From assembly GCA_028287035.1 (NCBI GenBank), contig JAQBQL010000108.1, positions 1 to 47,898 on the forward strand: 47,898 nucleotides of DNA. The letters run 5' to 3'. Each line of letters starts with the position of its first letter. Position 1 is the stretch's first letter. The DNA is from Labilithrix sp. (GTDB taxonomy: Bacteria; Myxococcota; Polyangia; Polyangiales; Polyangiaceae). Positions 36,811-45,801 of the stretch are shown here, one piece after another. The notes beneath the pieces were generated by a model that was given only the letters and a program-made list of their open reading frames with translations, was not told where the DNA came from and made no database searches. The translations under genes and the position numbers were made by a program.

Positions 36811-38221
36811 GCGAGCGCCGGCACGCGCGCTCGCGGGCGTCGTCCTCGCGGTCCTCGGGGTGGGCACGGTCGCGCGGCCCGGTCACGCGCAGCGCGCGCT
36901 GCAGCCCGGGGTCGCGCAGGTGGAAGCCCCGCCGCCCGGCGAGGACAGCCTGCCGGTCTGGACCGACGTGGGCGACGTCCCCCCGCCGGGCTGGGCGCAC
37001 TCGGTGCAGCCGAGCAAGAGCGATGCTGCATTCTACACGGAACCCGGCAACCTGAAGCTGCGCCGCGGCAGCGCGCAGCTCGGCGCGCGCCTTCCGCTGT
37101 TCGCCACGAAGCGCGCGGGCGGCTGCCAGGGCCGCTGGCTCATGGTCGGCCCGTTCGCGTGGATCTGCTCCGACGTCGCGGACTACTCGACGGACACGCC
37201 GTATGCGGAGCCGCTCGGGTCACGACCGTGGACGCTGCCCGGCGGTGACGGCGTGCGACCGCCTCGTCCCGGGGTCCGGCCGCTTCCGCCGCTCGAGGCG
37301 GCGGGCCCGAGCGACGACGGGCTGCCGTATCGCTACTACTTCGCCGGCATGGGCGGCGCGTACGGCTTCGCGAACCTCGGCAACGCCCTCGACGACGCGC
37401 CCGACCAGGAGCTCGAACAAGGCTTCGCGGTCGCCATCGTGGAGGAGCGGTCCGCGCACGGCGAGTCGTGGGGACGCACCAAGAAGGGCCGCTGGATCGC
37501 GATGCGCGAGCTCGTGCCGGCGCGGCCTTCGCTCTTCCACGGCGAGCTCCTCACGAGCGACAAGCTCGACGTCGCGTGGGTGACGGCCGAAAAGGCGAGC
37601 GTCTTCGCGACCGAGAAGGGCGGAACCAGCACCGCCGCGCACACGCGCTTCGACAAGGTCCACGTCAAGGAAGAGAAGGGCGCCGGGGCCGCCGCGATGG
37701 TCCGCGTCGAGGACGGGTGGATGCGCGCCCGCGACCTCGCCCGCGCGCAGCTCTCGCCGCCGCCCGACGAGATGGGCGGGGTCGCCGCCACCGAGCGGTG
37801 GATCGACGTCGACCTCGCATCGCAGACGCTCGTTGCCTACGAGGGGCAGCGTCCGCTCTTCGCGACGCTCGTCTCCACCGGCAAGGGGCCTCCACGCAGC
37901 GAGAGCGCCACGCCGCCCGGCGTGCACCGCATCTGGGTGAAGATCTTCGCGACGAAGATGGACAACCTCGAGAAGGAAGATCTCGACAAGCACTACGCGC
38001 TCGAGGACGTGCCGTGGGTTCAGTTCTTCGACAAGGCCGTCGCGCTGCACGGCGTCTTCTGGCATCGCGACTTCGGGCACGTGCACAGCCACGGGTGCGT
38101 GAACCTCGCGCCGCTCGACGCGCGCTGGCTGTTCGCGTTCACCGGGCCCCACCTGCCCGTCGGTTGGACGGCCGTGTATCCCACGAAGACCGAAAGCGGG
38201 ACCGTGGTGCGCGTGCGCTGA
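36803..38221 (+). CDS. L,D-transpeptidase (YkuD domain), periplasmic
   Basis: A 472-residue exported protein. The signal peptide (about 1-29, cleavage near GHAQ) is followed by a long N-terminal region with SH3-like segments (about 75-320) and a YkuD catalytic domain (about 330-465). The active-site pattern is HGVFWHRDFG then HSHGCVNLAP, with catalytic Cys432. Such enzymes make 3-3 peptidoglycan cross-links or attach proteins to peptidoglycan. The gene overlaps the GAF kinase gene, so cell-wall remodelling may be expressed together with that sensor. A hairpin follows the stop. Confidence 0.88.
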   Translation: MSRRAPARALAGVVLAVLGVGTVARPGHAQRALQPGVAQVEAPPPGEDSLPVWTDVGDVPPPGWAHSVQPSKSDAAFYTEPGNLKLRRGSAQLGARLPLFATKRAGGCQGRWLMVGPFAWICSDVADYSTDTPYAEPLGSRPWTLPGGDGVRPPRPGVRPLPPLEAAGPSDDGLPYRYYFAGMGGAYGFANLGNALDDAPDQELEQGFAVAIVEERSAHGESWGRTKKGRWIAMRELVPARPSLFHGELLTSDKLDVAWVTAEKASVFATEKGGTSTAAHTRFDKVHVKEEKGAGAAAMVRVEDGWMRARDLARAQLSPPPDEMGGVAATERWIDVDLASQTLVAYEGQRPLFATLVSTGKGPPRSESATPPGVHRIWVKIFATKMDNLEKEDLDKHYALEDVPWVQFFDKAVALHGVFWHRDFGHVHSHGCVNLAPLDARWLFAFTGPHLPVGWTAVYPTKTESGTVVRVR

Positions 38222-38257
38222 GACGGCTATTTTTCCGAGGTGAAATCGCTGTGAAGG

Positions 38258-38278
38258 AACGCCACACCTCGTGGCGTT
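38258..38278 (+). terminator. Hairpin between the L,D-transpeptidase and Ser/Thr kinase genes
   Basis: A perfect 8-bp stem (AACGCCAC with GTGGCGTT) closes a 5-nt loop ACCTC; a second GTGGCGTTTG follows directly. It lies 36 bp after the stop at 38221 and could terminate transcription, although there is no proper T run. Confidence 0.4.
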
Positions 38279-38349
38279 GTGGCGTTTGTTCCCGCTTGCG
38301 AGCGGACGTTGAACCCGTCCTGGCGCGATGACAGGCTTGGGATCTTCAC

Positions 38350-40605
38350 GTGCCTTCGCTCTCGTCGCATTCGCTCTGGCCCGTCCTCGTGGCCGACCTC
38401 GTCGATGCCGGGGCGCGGGACTTCCTCACCGGCGTCGCGCTCGCGCACGGGACCGTGCAGCTGCCGCTGATCGGCGCGCCGGCGTCGGCCGCGACTCACC
38501 TCCTCGAGATCTACACGCCGGGATCGGTCGATCCGCTGATCCTCTTCGCGACGCCGCGAGGCGCCCCGACCGCCGCCGGATTCCCGCTGGCCCTCCAGCC
38601 CTTCGATCCGAACGCGCGGCCTGCCCCCGCGGCGCCGTCGCGACTGGCGGAGACCGAGGCGCCCCCGAGCGAGCTCCGCGCGCGCGTCCCGACGCAGGTC
38701 GCACTGTCGAAGCGTCACACGCAGGACCTCGAAGGCGCGCAGTCGGGCAGCGCGCCCGAGGACCTCGTCGGTCGCTCGCTCGCGGGCGGCAAGCTGCGCA
38801 TCGACGCGCTCATCGGCGCAGGCGGCGTCGGCTCGGTCTACCGCGCGACGCACCGCGATCTCCGCATGCAGGTCGCCGTGAAGGTGCTGCACGCCAACTT
38901 CCAGGCCGACGTCGAGTTCTGCCGCCGCTTCCACGCGGAGGCGCTCGCGGCGAGCCGCCTCGACCATCCGAACCTGATGCGCGTGCTCGACTTCGGCCAG
39001 GAGCCCGACGGGCTGCTCTATCTCGCGATGGAGTTCCTCGACGGCCACGCGCTCGCCGACATCCTCCGCATCGGTGTCCCGCTGCCGCTCGAGCGCGTCG
39101 TCGACGTGATGATGCAGGTCAGCGCCGGCCTCGGCCACGCGCACTCGCGCGGCATCGTCCATCGTGACGTGAAGCCCGACAACGTGGTGCTCGTCGCGAG
39201 CGTCGACGACGACGAGCAGCCCACCGAGCTCGTGAAGGTCTGCGACTTCGGCATCGCGGTCGGCCCGAGCGACGGCGCGATGTCGGTGGTCGCCGGCACG
39301 CCCGATTACATGTCGCCCGAGCAGTGCCGCGGCGAGGCCCTCGACGGACGCAGCGACGTCTACTCCTGCGGAGTCATGCTGTTCGAGCTGGCGACCGGCA
39401 CGATGCCGTTCGACGCGCCGACCCCCCAGCAGCTTCTGAACCGGCACCTCTACGCGGAGCCGGTGGTGCCGTCGCGGGCGTTCCCGGGCATCGACGCCCG
39501 GCTCGAGGCGCTCATCCTGCGCTGTCTCGCCAAGGAGCCGGCGGGGCGACCGGCGTCGATGCGGGATCTTCGCCGCGAGCTCCGGGCGCTCCTCGAGGTG
39601 CCCGTCCGCGAGTCGCTCGTGCCCGGCTCGGGCGGCGCGCGCGCGACGCGTAGCTCGACCCCTCCGGCGTGGGACGATCGCTCGACGAGCGGCACCTTCG
39701 CTCGCGAGCCGGAGGCGGGTCCCGAGTGGCTCGAGCGGAGCGGCGGCTACCGTGACTCCTTCGGCGGCTTCGGGAGCGACGCCGGCCGGGGGGTGGACAG
39801 CGGCGACATCAACGCGCGCCTCCTCGCCGCCGACCTCTCGCATCGGGCTGCACCGTGGCTCGCGGCGTTCGCGGAGACGACCGACGAGGCTCGCTTCGAG
39901 CTGCTCGCCAACCGCCTCGCCGCGGCGCTTCCGGTGCTCGTCGAGGCCGCGCAGGTGAAGGCGCTCTTCGCGATCCGCTGCACGCTCGACGGGCTCGCCG
40001 AGGAGGGGGGCCGCCAGCCGTTCCGCAGCGTCCGCGCCCGCGCCCTGCAGAACGCGTTCGTGGACCCCACGCTGCTCGGAATGCTCGCGCACGCGGCGCT
40101 CGCGGCCGACCGCCCGGCGCGCGAGGTCACGGAGCTCCTCGTGCGCGGCGGCACTCCCGCCACGTACGCGCTCTATTCGCATCGTCTCAAGGCGGCCGAT
40201 CAGCCGGGCATCCGTCCCCGCTTCATCGCGCTGCTCCAGCTCTTCGGCGAGGCGGCGCTCCCGATGATCCGCGCGGGGCTCGCCCGGCTCGCTCCGCGCC
40301 GCGAGCTCGACGTCGCGGCCGCGCTCGCCGCCGACCTGTTCGACGGCAGCCCGCCGGTGCGCGACGACGCCGCCGGCGAGCTCGCGGCGGAGTACCTCCA
40401 GGGCTCCCCGTGGTCACTCGTTCCTCATGCCCTCGCCGCGCTGGTGCGCTTCTGGGGCGCCCGCGCGACCCCGCATCTGCTCGCGTCGAGCGGCTGTCCC
40501 GATGAACGCGTTCGCGCCGTCGCCGAGCGCGCCCTGCGCGAGCTCAACGTGACGGACCAGTATGCGATGCGCGCCACCGGCACCGGGTCCGAACGCCGTC
40601 GTTGA
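38350..40605 (+). CDS. Ser/Thr protein kinase with PilZ-like N-terminus and helical repeat C-terminus
   Basis: A 751-residue cytosolic Hanks-type kinase. An N-terminal beta domain (about 1-95) has the pattern of the PilZ-like modules common in myxobacterial kinases. The kinase domain (about 140-415) has the glycine loop IGAGGVGSVYRA, Lys178 in VAVKVL, HRDVKPDN (Asp273), CDFGIAVG and GTPDYMSPEQC. A linker follows, then about 270 residues of helical repeats (HEAT-like), ending near NVTDQYAM. No transmembrane segment is seen, unlike PknB-type receptors. The start is GTG 38350. It stands between a hairpin and the ubiB-like gene 32 bp downstream. Its substrates are unknown. Confidence 0.86.
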   Translation: MPSLSSHSLWPVLVADLVDAGARDFLTGVALAHGTVQLPLIGAPASAATHLLEIYTPGSVDPLILFATPRGAPTAAGFPLALQPFDPNARPAPAAPSRLAETEAPPSELRARVPTQVALSKRHTQDLEGAQSGSAPEDLVGRSLAGGKLRIDALIGAGGVGSVYRATHRDLRMQVAVKVLHANFQADVEFCRRFHAEALAASRLDHPNLMRVLDFGQEPDGLLYLAMEFLDGHALADILRIGVPLPLERVVDVMMQVSAGLGHAHSRGIVHRDVKPDNVVLVASVDDDEQPTELVKVCDFGIAVGPSDGAMSVVAGTPDYMSPEQCRGEALDGRSDVYSCGVMLFELATGTMPFDAPTPQQLLNRHLYAEPVVPSRAFPGIDARLEALILRCLAKEPAGRPASMRDLRRELRALLEVPVRESLVPGSGGARATRSSTPPAWDDRSTSGTFAREPEAGPEWLERSGGYRDSFGGFGSDAGRGVDSGDINARLLAADLSHRAAPWLAAFAETTDEARFELLANRLAAALPVLVEAAQVKALFAIRCTLDGLAEEGGRQPFRSVRARALQNAFVDPTLLGMLAHAALAADRPAREVTELLVRGGTPATYALYSHRLKAADQPGIRPRFIALLQLFGEAALPMIRAGLARLAPRRELDVAAALAADLFDGSPPVRDDAAGELAAEYLQGSPWSLVPHALAALVRFWGARATPHLLASSGCPDERVRAVAERALRELNVTDQYAMRATGTGSERRR

Positions 40606-40637
40606 GCCCGGGGGGGCACAAGAAGTAGGCTGCGTCC

Positions 40638-42374
40638 GTGATCTCCGTCGTCTCGGCCGTTCGCGATCTCGGCCGTCTGCGCGAGATCACCAGTGTCCTC
40701 GTCAGGCACGGCTTCGGCGAGGTGGTCGCGCGCGCGGGGTTCGGGCGAAAGCCGCGGCGCGGCAACCCGAGTGACCCTCCGCCGTCGCGCGACCCCGACG
40801 ACCTGCACGCCCCGGAGATCTCGACCGACGATCTCGCGAAGGCCGAGGAGGAGAAGACGCGGACCACGACGGCCGAGCGCATCCGCCTCGTGCTCCAGGA
40901 CCTCGGGCCATCGTTCATCAAGCTCGGGCAGATCGCCTCTACCCGCAACGATCTGCTCCCGCCCGACGTCATCACCGAGCTCAAGAAGCTCCAGGAGAAC
41001 GTCCCGCCCGTCCCCTTCGAGGACGTGAAGAAGCAGATCGAGACGAGCCTCGGGCTGGCGCTCGACAAGGCCTACGTGTCCTTCGACGAGACGCCTCTCG
41101 CCGCGGCATCGATCGGGCAGGTCCACCGCGCGGTGCTCGCCACGCCCGACGGCGAGCAGTCCGTGGTCGTCAAGGTGCAGCGCCCGAACGTGGGCGCGAC
41201 GGTGCAGCGCGATCTCGAGCTCCTGCACATCATGGCGGCGGCCATCGAGCGCGCCATCCCCGAGACGCGCATCTACTCGCCGGTCGGCCTCGTGCAGCAG
41301 TTCGATCGCTCGATCACCGCCGAGCTGAACTTCACGATCGAGGGCGAGAACGCCGAGCGCTTCGCCAAGAACTTCGAGGGCACGCCGCAGGGCGCGCTCG
41401 CCACGTTCCCGAAGGTCTACAAGCAGGCCTCGAGCAAGCACGTGCTCACCCTCGAGTTCTTCGACGGGACCAAGATCGACAGGGCGGTCGCGCTCGGCGT
41501 CGACGGCAAGCAGGTCGCAAGGAACGCGGTCGGCATCGTCATCAAGATGATCTTCGAGGACGGCTTCTTCCACGCCGATCCGCACCCCGGCAACATCATC
41601 ATCATGCCGCGGCCCGACTGGGCGCACCCCGTCATCGGGCTCATCGACGTGGGCATGGTGGGGCGGCTCAGCCCCGAGCTCCGCGACCGCACCGTCGACA
41701 TGATGGTGGCCGCCGTGCGCAAGGACCCGTACGCGGTGGCCGACGCGCTCTACACGATCGGGCGGCCCACGAAGAAGGTCGACATGCGCGAGTACCGACC
41801 CGAGGTCGCGCTGCTCGCCGAGAAGTACCTGGGGCGCCCGCTCAAGGAGATCGATCTCTCGGCGATGCTCCGCGATCTGGCGACCGGCGCGATGAAGTAC
41901 GGCATCGAGATCCCGACCGACTTCATGCTGGTCGGCAAGGCCATCATGACGCTCGAGGGGATCGGCAAGCAGCTCGATCCCGACCTCGACGTGTTCGGCG
42001 AGGCGCAGCCCTACTTCCTCGACATCCTGAAGAAGCGCTACTCGCCGCAGCGGCTCGGCAACGAGCTGATTCGCGGCGTCGAGCAGCTCTCGCGCGCCGG
42101 CTACGACGTGCCGCTCCAAGCGCGCGAGGTGCTCGAGGACCTTCGCCTCGGGCGCCTCGTCGTGAAGACGGCCGACCCGATGCTTCCCGTCGCCGCCGAT
42201 CGCCTGGGGCGCCGGTTGTTCTCGGGGCTCGTGGTCGCGTCGACGACGCTGTCGGGCGCGCTGGTCTTCCCGCACCAGGTCGTGCTGGGGAGCATCCTGC
42301 TCGCCCTCTCGGCCGTGACCCTGGTGCTGCACATGCTCCGCGATGGTCGCCGCGGGCGCCGTACCGCCGAGTAG
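40638..42374 (+). CDS. ubiB: ABC1/UbiB-family atypical kinase
   Basis: A 578-residue UbiB/COQ8-type protein that supports ubiquinone (or other quinone) synthesis through a conserved ATPase activity. Family motifs are SFIKLGQIASTRNDLLP (KxGQ), AAASIGQVHRAVL, VVVKVQRPNV, the catalytic loop FFHADPHPGNIII and the metal-binding GLIDVGMVG. The C-terminus has two hydrophobic helices (about 528-562), as in bacterial UbiB. GTG 40638 is the start. It follows the Ser/Thr kinase gene by 32 bp and is convergent with the atp operon. The symbol is by family; the quinone involved is not shown. Confidence 0.87.
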   Translation: MISVVSAVRDLGRLREITSVLVRHGFGEVVARAGFGRKPRRGNPSDPPPSRDPDDLHAPEISTDDLAKAEEEKTRTTTAERIRLVLQDLGPSFIKLGQIASTRNDLLPPDVITELKKLQENVPPVPFEDVKKQIETSLGLALDKAYVSFDETPLAAASIGQVHRAVLATPDGEQSVVVKVQRPNVGATVQRDLELLHIMAAAIERAIPETRIYSPVGLVQQFDRSITAELNFTIEGENAERFAKNFEGTPQGALATFPKVYKQASSKHVLTLEFFDGTKIDRAVALGVDGKQVARNAVGIVIKMIFEDGFFHADPHPGNIIIMPRPDWAHPVIGLIDVGMVGRLSPELRDRTVDMMVAAVRKDPYAVADALYTIGRPTKKVDMREYRPEVALLAEKYLGRPLKEIDLSAMLRDLATGAMKYGIEIPTDFMLVGKAIMTLEGIGKQLDPDLDVFGEAQPYFLDILKKRYSPQRLGNELIRGVEQLSRAGYDVPLQAREVLEDLRLGRLVVKTADPMLPVAADRLGRRLFSGLVVASTTLSGALVFPHQVVLGSILLALSAVTLVLHMLRDGRRGRRTAE

Positions 42375-42388
42375 CCGCGAGCGGCCCA

Positions 42389-42425
42389 CAAAACGAAAAC
42401 GCCCGCATGCTCTCGCATGCAGGCG
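42389..42425 (-). terminator. Rho-independent terminator of the rph-rdgB-atpZBE operon
   Basis: On the minus strand, CGCCTGCATGC, a GAGA loop and GCATGCGGGCG form an 11-bp stem with one mismatch. It is followed by a T-rich run (TTTTCGTTTTGT) and lies 53 bp after the atpE stop. The T run is on the minus strand, so it serves atpE; it may also stop ubiB transcripts weakly. Confidence 0.85.
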
Positions 42426-42477
42426 CCTCCGCGTGACGACCGGCCCGGGCCGAGGCCCCGACGCGGCCATCTCCCCC

Positions 42478-42822
42478 TCAACGGGTCATGAAGCCCTGGA
42501 GGAAGAACGCGATGACGAACGAGAGGAGCACCAGCGACTCGATGAGCGCCAGGCCGAGGATCATCGGGGTCTGGATGCGGGCGGCAGCGCCCGGGTTACG
42601 CGAGATACCCTCGAGGGCGGCCGAGGCGGCCTTGCCCTGACCGAGGGCGCCGCCGAGGACGCCGAGACCGATCGCGAAGCCGGCGCCGGCGCCAGCCCAC
42701 ATCTTGACGTCGTTGGCGTTGGTGCCGGCCTTCTCGGCCGCCTGCTGCGCGAACGCAGCGAACGGAACGAGGAACGCGGCGACGAAAGCGAGGGCAGAGG
42801 CGCCCATCTTGCGGGTGCTCAT
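42478..42822 (-). CDS. atpE: ATP synthase F0 subunit c with signal-peptide-like N-terminus
   Basis: The c-ring subunit that carries ions through F0. At 114 residues it is longer than the usual 75-90 because of an N-terminal stretch ([20 protein letters not shown], then FAAFAQQ) that reads as a cleavable signal peptide. Helix 1 is Gly-rich and contains [10 protein letters not shown] (Gln62), the polar loop is ISRNP, and helix 2 holds the ion-binding Glu95 in [11 protein letters not shown]. Gln62, Glu95 and the following Ser96 are compatible with part of the Na+-type signature, but the Thr and Tyr of the full signature are replaced by hydrophobic residues. AAGGAG lies 9 bp before the ATG. It is last in the operon, before a strong terminator. 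Confidence 0.95.
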   Translation of the reverse strand: MSTRKMGASALAFVAAFLVPFAAFAQQAAEKAGTNANDVKMWAGAGAGFAIGLGVLGGALGQGKAASAALEGISRNPGAAARIQTPMILGLALIESLVLLSFVIAFFLQGFMTR

Positions 42823-42895
42823 CGTGACTGACTCCTTGGAAGACTTCGTGAAGATCTGGTGGGTGGGTGTTGCGAAACTTGGAAAATCGGGGCGA

Positions 42896-43729
42896 TCAGG
42901 CGTGCGCCGCGTGGTCGTCGTGGGCGGCGTGGCCGTGCCCGCCGCCGTGGTCCTCGTGACCCTCGGTCGCGAGCGCGATGTAGATCGACGTGAGCAGACA
43001 GAAGACGAGGACCTGCACGAGCGCGACGAGCGTGCCGAGGATCATGATCGGGATCGGCAGGAACAGCGTGAAGATGCCGAGCATGATCGAGAGGAGCAGG
43101 TGGTCGACCGCGATGTTGAGCATCAGGCGGATGCTGAGCGTCACGGGACGGATGATGAACGTCGACAGGAACTCGATCGCGAAGATCAGGATGTTGATCG
43201 GGATCATCGGCACGCCCATCCACGGACCGGCGAGGTGCTTCACGAAGCCGAAGCCCTGCTCCTTGAGGCCGTAGTACGTGAAGGCGCCGAGCGTGATGAG
43301 CGCGCAGCCGGCCGTGATGTTCCAGCTCGACGTCGGCGGCAGGAAGCCCGGGATCATGCCGAGGAAGTTCGAGAACAGGATGAAGCACGCGGCGGTGCCG
43401 ACGACGGGGAAGAACTTCTTCGCCCGGGTCGGACCCATCATGTCCTTCATCATGTTGTAGAAGTAGCCGATGAAGATCTCGAAGAAGGTCCGGAGCGTGA
43501 GCTTGTCGTCCGGGATGACCGACTTCTCGTAGTCCGTGAGCTTCCCGCGCACCGCGAGGGCGAGCGCGATGAGGATGATGACGACGAGCGCGCTCGCCGC
43601 GAGGGGCTCGGCGGCATGCGCATCGACGGGCTTGCCGCCGACGAACGTCGTACCGAAATTGTGCATGTTCTCCCCGAGGGCAGGGAACATCGCAATCAGG
43701 TAACTGAGGAACGAGGTGTGCTCCGGCAT
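42896..43729 (-). CDS. atpB: ATP synthase F0 subunit a
   Basis: Polytopic subunit a, 277 residues if ATG 43729 is used ([16 protein letters not shown]); the ATG 18 bp upstream is an alternative, and the longer open frame beyond it is not protein-like. Typical segments are [33 protein letters not shown] and the helix with the essential Arg, [19 protein letters not shown]. The C-terminus is a His-rich tail ([20 protein letters not shown]), which is unusual. It follows atpZ after 178 bp and precedes atpE by 73 bp. Confidence 0.94.
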   Translation of the reverse strand: MPEHTSFLSYLIAMFPALGENMHNFGTTFVGGKPVDAHAAEPLAASALVVIILIALALAVRGKLTDYEKSVIPDDKLTLRTFFEIFIGYFYNMMKDMMGPTRAKKFFPVVGTAACFILFSNFLGMIPGFLPPTSSWNITAGCALITLGAFTYYGLKEQGFGFVKHLAGPWMGVPMIPINILIFAIEFLSTFIIRPVTLSIRLMLNIAVDHLLLSIMLGIFTLFLPIPIMILGTLVALVQVLVFCLLTSIYIALATEGHEDHGGGHGHAAHDDHAAHA

Positions 43730-43907
43730 CGTCGCGGGACGCTCCATAACACGATCGGGGACCTGCGATGGCGGAAAGCGCTCCGCGCAACGCGCACGTT
43801 TTGCGGGCAAATTCCCGCGAAACATGGGGGCGCCGCCCGGCACGTGACCGATGTCCAGCCCGGCCGTGACCCGCCCGTCAGCGTGATAGGGGCGGGCGCT
43901 CGATCCG

Positions 43908-44225
43908 TCAAATGCCCGGAGGCGCGCGGTCGTCGGGGCGGTCGGCGTCGGCGGGGGGCTTCTTCGCCCACGGATCCTCGCCGCGCTCGAGGGCCTCGTC
44001 GTTCTCGATGTCACGCTGCATCCGCTGCGCCGCCTTGTAGAGGGCGCGGAAGCCGGCGTAGCAGCCGATGAGGAAGCCCACGAACGCGATCCAGTGCTGG
44101 TCGAGCTTGTGGTCGAGCCAGCGGCCGCCGTAGTAGCCGACCGCGATCGATCCGAGCAGCTCGAAGCCGAGCGACCCGTAACGGCCGAATGCCTTCAGGC
44201 CTTTCGGAGAGCTTCCCAGCAGCAC
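43908..44225 (-). CDS. AtpZ/AtpI-type ATP synthase accessory protein
   Basis: A 105-residue membrane protein with two hydrophobic helices (about 20-38 and 46-62) separated by GGRWLDHKLDQHW. This is the pattern of AtpZ/AtpI-family proteins encoded just before atpB, which help F0 assembly or c-ring stability and have been linked to Mg/Ca transport. The C-terminus is charged and probably cytosolic. The start is GTG 44225. It is 36 bp downstream of rdgB on the same strand. Confidence 0.8.
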   Translation of the reverse strand: MLLGSSPKGLKAFGRYGSLGFELLGSIAVGYYGGRWLDHKLDQHWIAFVGFLIGCYAGFRALYKAAQRMQRDIENDEALERGEDPWAKKPPADADRPDDRAPPGI

Positions 44226-44261
44226 GCCGGGGCTATCGCACCGGCGCGTGGGTCCGTCAAT

Positions 44262-44930
44262 TCAGCCGCAGACCTTGCGGGTGAGCTGGTCGCGCTCGGC
44301 GAGGACCTTCTCGAGCACGAGGCGCAGCTTGGCGAAGGCGCGGGCGCGGTGGGAGACGCGGTTCTTCTCCTCCTCGGGCAGCTCGGCCATCGTCTTGTCG
44401 GTGCCGTCGACGATGAAGAGCGGGTCGTAGCCGAAGCCGCCCGAGCCGCGCGGCGTGCGCGTGATGCGGCCCTCGCACGTGCCCTCGACGACGTACGGCT
44501 CCCCGTCACGCACGAAGGGGTCGACCAGCGCCAGCACGCAGCGGAAGCGCGCCTTGTAGGACTCGCCGGCGAACGCCCCCGCCGGCACCTGGTCGAGCGA
44601 GTCGAGGGCGGCGAGGAGGGCCGCGTTGTTCTCGGCGTCGGTCGCGCGCTCGTGGGCGAAGCGGGCCGAGCGCACGCCGGGCAGGCCGCCGAGCGCGTCG
44701 ACCTCGAGCCCCGAGTCGTCGGCGAGGGTGAGCATCATGGTGAGGCCAGCGACGGTCGTGGCCTTCTTCTTCGCGTTCTCGTCGAAGGTGTCGCCGTCCT
44801 CGACGACGACGATCTCCTTCTTCGAGACGTCGGACGAGGAGAGGACCTCGACGCCCAGCGGCGCGAGCAGCGCCCGCAGCTCGTCGAGCTTGCCCCGGTT
44901 GTGGGTTGCGACGACGAGCGCGTGCGTCAC
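44262..44930 (-). CDS. rdgB: XTP/dITP diphosphatase (RdgB/HAM1 family)
   Basis: A 222-residue house-cleaning pyrophosphatase that hydrolyses non-canonical purine triphosphates (dITP, XTP). Motifs are VVATHNRGKLDEL, DTFDENAKKKA, the metal-binding LADDSGLEVDALGG, PGVRSARF, GFGYDPLF and KNRVSHRARAF. GTG 44930 (VTHALVVATHN) overlaps the stop of rph, so the pair is co-translated, a common bacterial arrangement. Length is slightly above the usual 195-200. Confidence 0.94.
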   Translation of the reverse strand: MTHALVVATHNRGKLDELRALLAPLGVEVLSSSDVSKKEIVVVEDGDTFDENAKKKATTVAGLTMMLTLADDSGLEVDALGGLPGVRSARFAHERATDAENNAALLAALDSLDQVPAGAFAGESYKARFRCVLALVDPFVRDGEPYVVEGTCEGRITRTPRGSGGFGYDPLFIVDGTDKTMAELPEEEKNRVSHRARAFAKLRLVLEKVLAERDQLTRKVCG

Positions 44931-45712
44931 GAGCCGCCCGGGATGAGCAGCGAGGCGAGCTCGACGCCGGCCGACGCGAGCACCTTCTCCTGCGTGTACG
45001 TGAGCGTCTCGATGCCGAGGAGGGCGAGGTCCATCATGCGGAGCACGTCCTTGCGCGGGACCGGAGCGCCCTCGGCGGTGCCCTGCACCTCCACGATCTT
45101 TCCGGAGCGGGTGGCGACCATGTTGAGGTCCACCTCGGCGGCCGAGTCCTCGAGGTAGCAGAGGTCGAGGGCGAGGGACTCCTGCGCCTCTCCGTCGGGA
45201 CCGAGGTAGCCGACGCTGGTGGCCGCGACCGCCTCGCGGACGCACGGCGTGTCGAGCTTGCCCTTCTTCGCGAACTTGTCGAGCGCGAGGCAGAGCGCGA
45301 CGAAGCCCGCGGTGATCGAGGCGGTGCGCGTGCCGCCGTCGGCCTCGAGGACGTCGCAGTCCACGGTGATCTGGCGCTCGCCGAGCTTCTTGAGGTCGAC
45401 GGCTGCGCGCAGCGCACGGCCGATGAGCCGCTGGATCTCCTGCGTGCGTCCGCTCGGGGCCTTGCCGCGGCCGTCGCGCGATTCGCGGGCCTTGGGGTTC
45501 GAGCGCGGGTGCATCTGGTACTCGGCGGTGATCCAGCCCTTGCCCTTGCCCTCCATCCAGGAGGGGACCTTCTCGTCGATCGAGGCGGTCGCGAGCACGA
45601 CCGTCGAGCCGGCGCGGTAGAGGACGGAGCCCTCCGACATGCGGTGGAAACCGAGCGTCATCTCGACGGGGCGGAGCGCGTCGAAGGCGCGGCCATCGGG
45701 GCGGGCTTTCAT
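44927..45712 (-). CDS. rph: Ribonuclease PH
   Basis: A 3'-to-5' phosphorolytic exoribonuclease that matures tRNA 3' ends. It starts MKARPDGRAFDALRPVEM and carries the phosphate-site GRTQEIQRLIGRALRA, DCDVLEADGGTRTASITAG and the C-terminal LNMVATRSGKIVEVQGTAEG. The ATG 45712 start gives 261 residues; GTG 45721 would add three. The gene heads a minus-strand operon rph-rdgB-atpZ-atpB-atpE and is divergent from the diguanylate cyclase gene, with 89 bp between their starts. Confidence 0.95.
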   Translation of the reverse strand: MKARPDGRAFDALRPVEMTLGFHRMSEGSVLYRAGSTVVLATASIDEKVPSWMEGKGKGWITAEYQMHPRSNPKARESRDGRGKAPSGRTQEIQRLIGRALRAAVDLKKLGERQITVDCDVLEADGGTRTASITAGFVALCLALDKFAKKGKLDTPCVREAVAATSVGYLGPDGEAQESLALDLCYLEDSAAEVDLNMVATRSGKIVEVQGTAEGAPVPRKDVLRMMDLALLGIETLTYTQEKVLASAGVELASLLIPGGS

Positions 45713-45801
45713 GGCGCGCACTGTATCAGGGCATCCGGGCTTAACGCGGCATCATCACGACCGTTCCTCTCCGGGGGCTGTCGTGCGCCCGGAGGTGGTG
45801 A

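Noticed and set aside
38227..40182. Long minus-strand open frame (over 600 codons) opposite the Ser/Thr kinase gene; similar ones oppose the kinases at 5874-7565 and 13316-15295 and the ubiB-like gene at 40425-42470
   Set aside because: The translations are rich in Arg, Glu, Asp and His without domains, and lie exactly antisense to genes with clear motifs. They arise from high GC at third codon positions.
33376..44225. Origin-proximal region suggested by rsmG and atp genes occurring in one window
   Set aside because: They are 8 kb apart with unrelated genes between them, and neither mnmG nor parAB is present.
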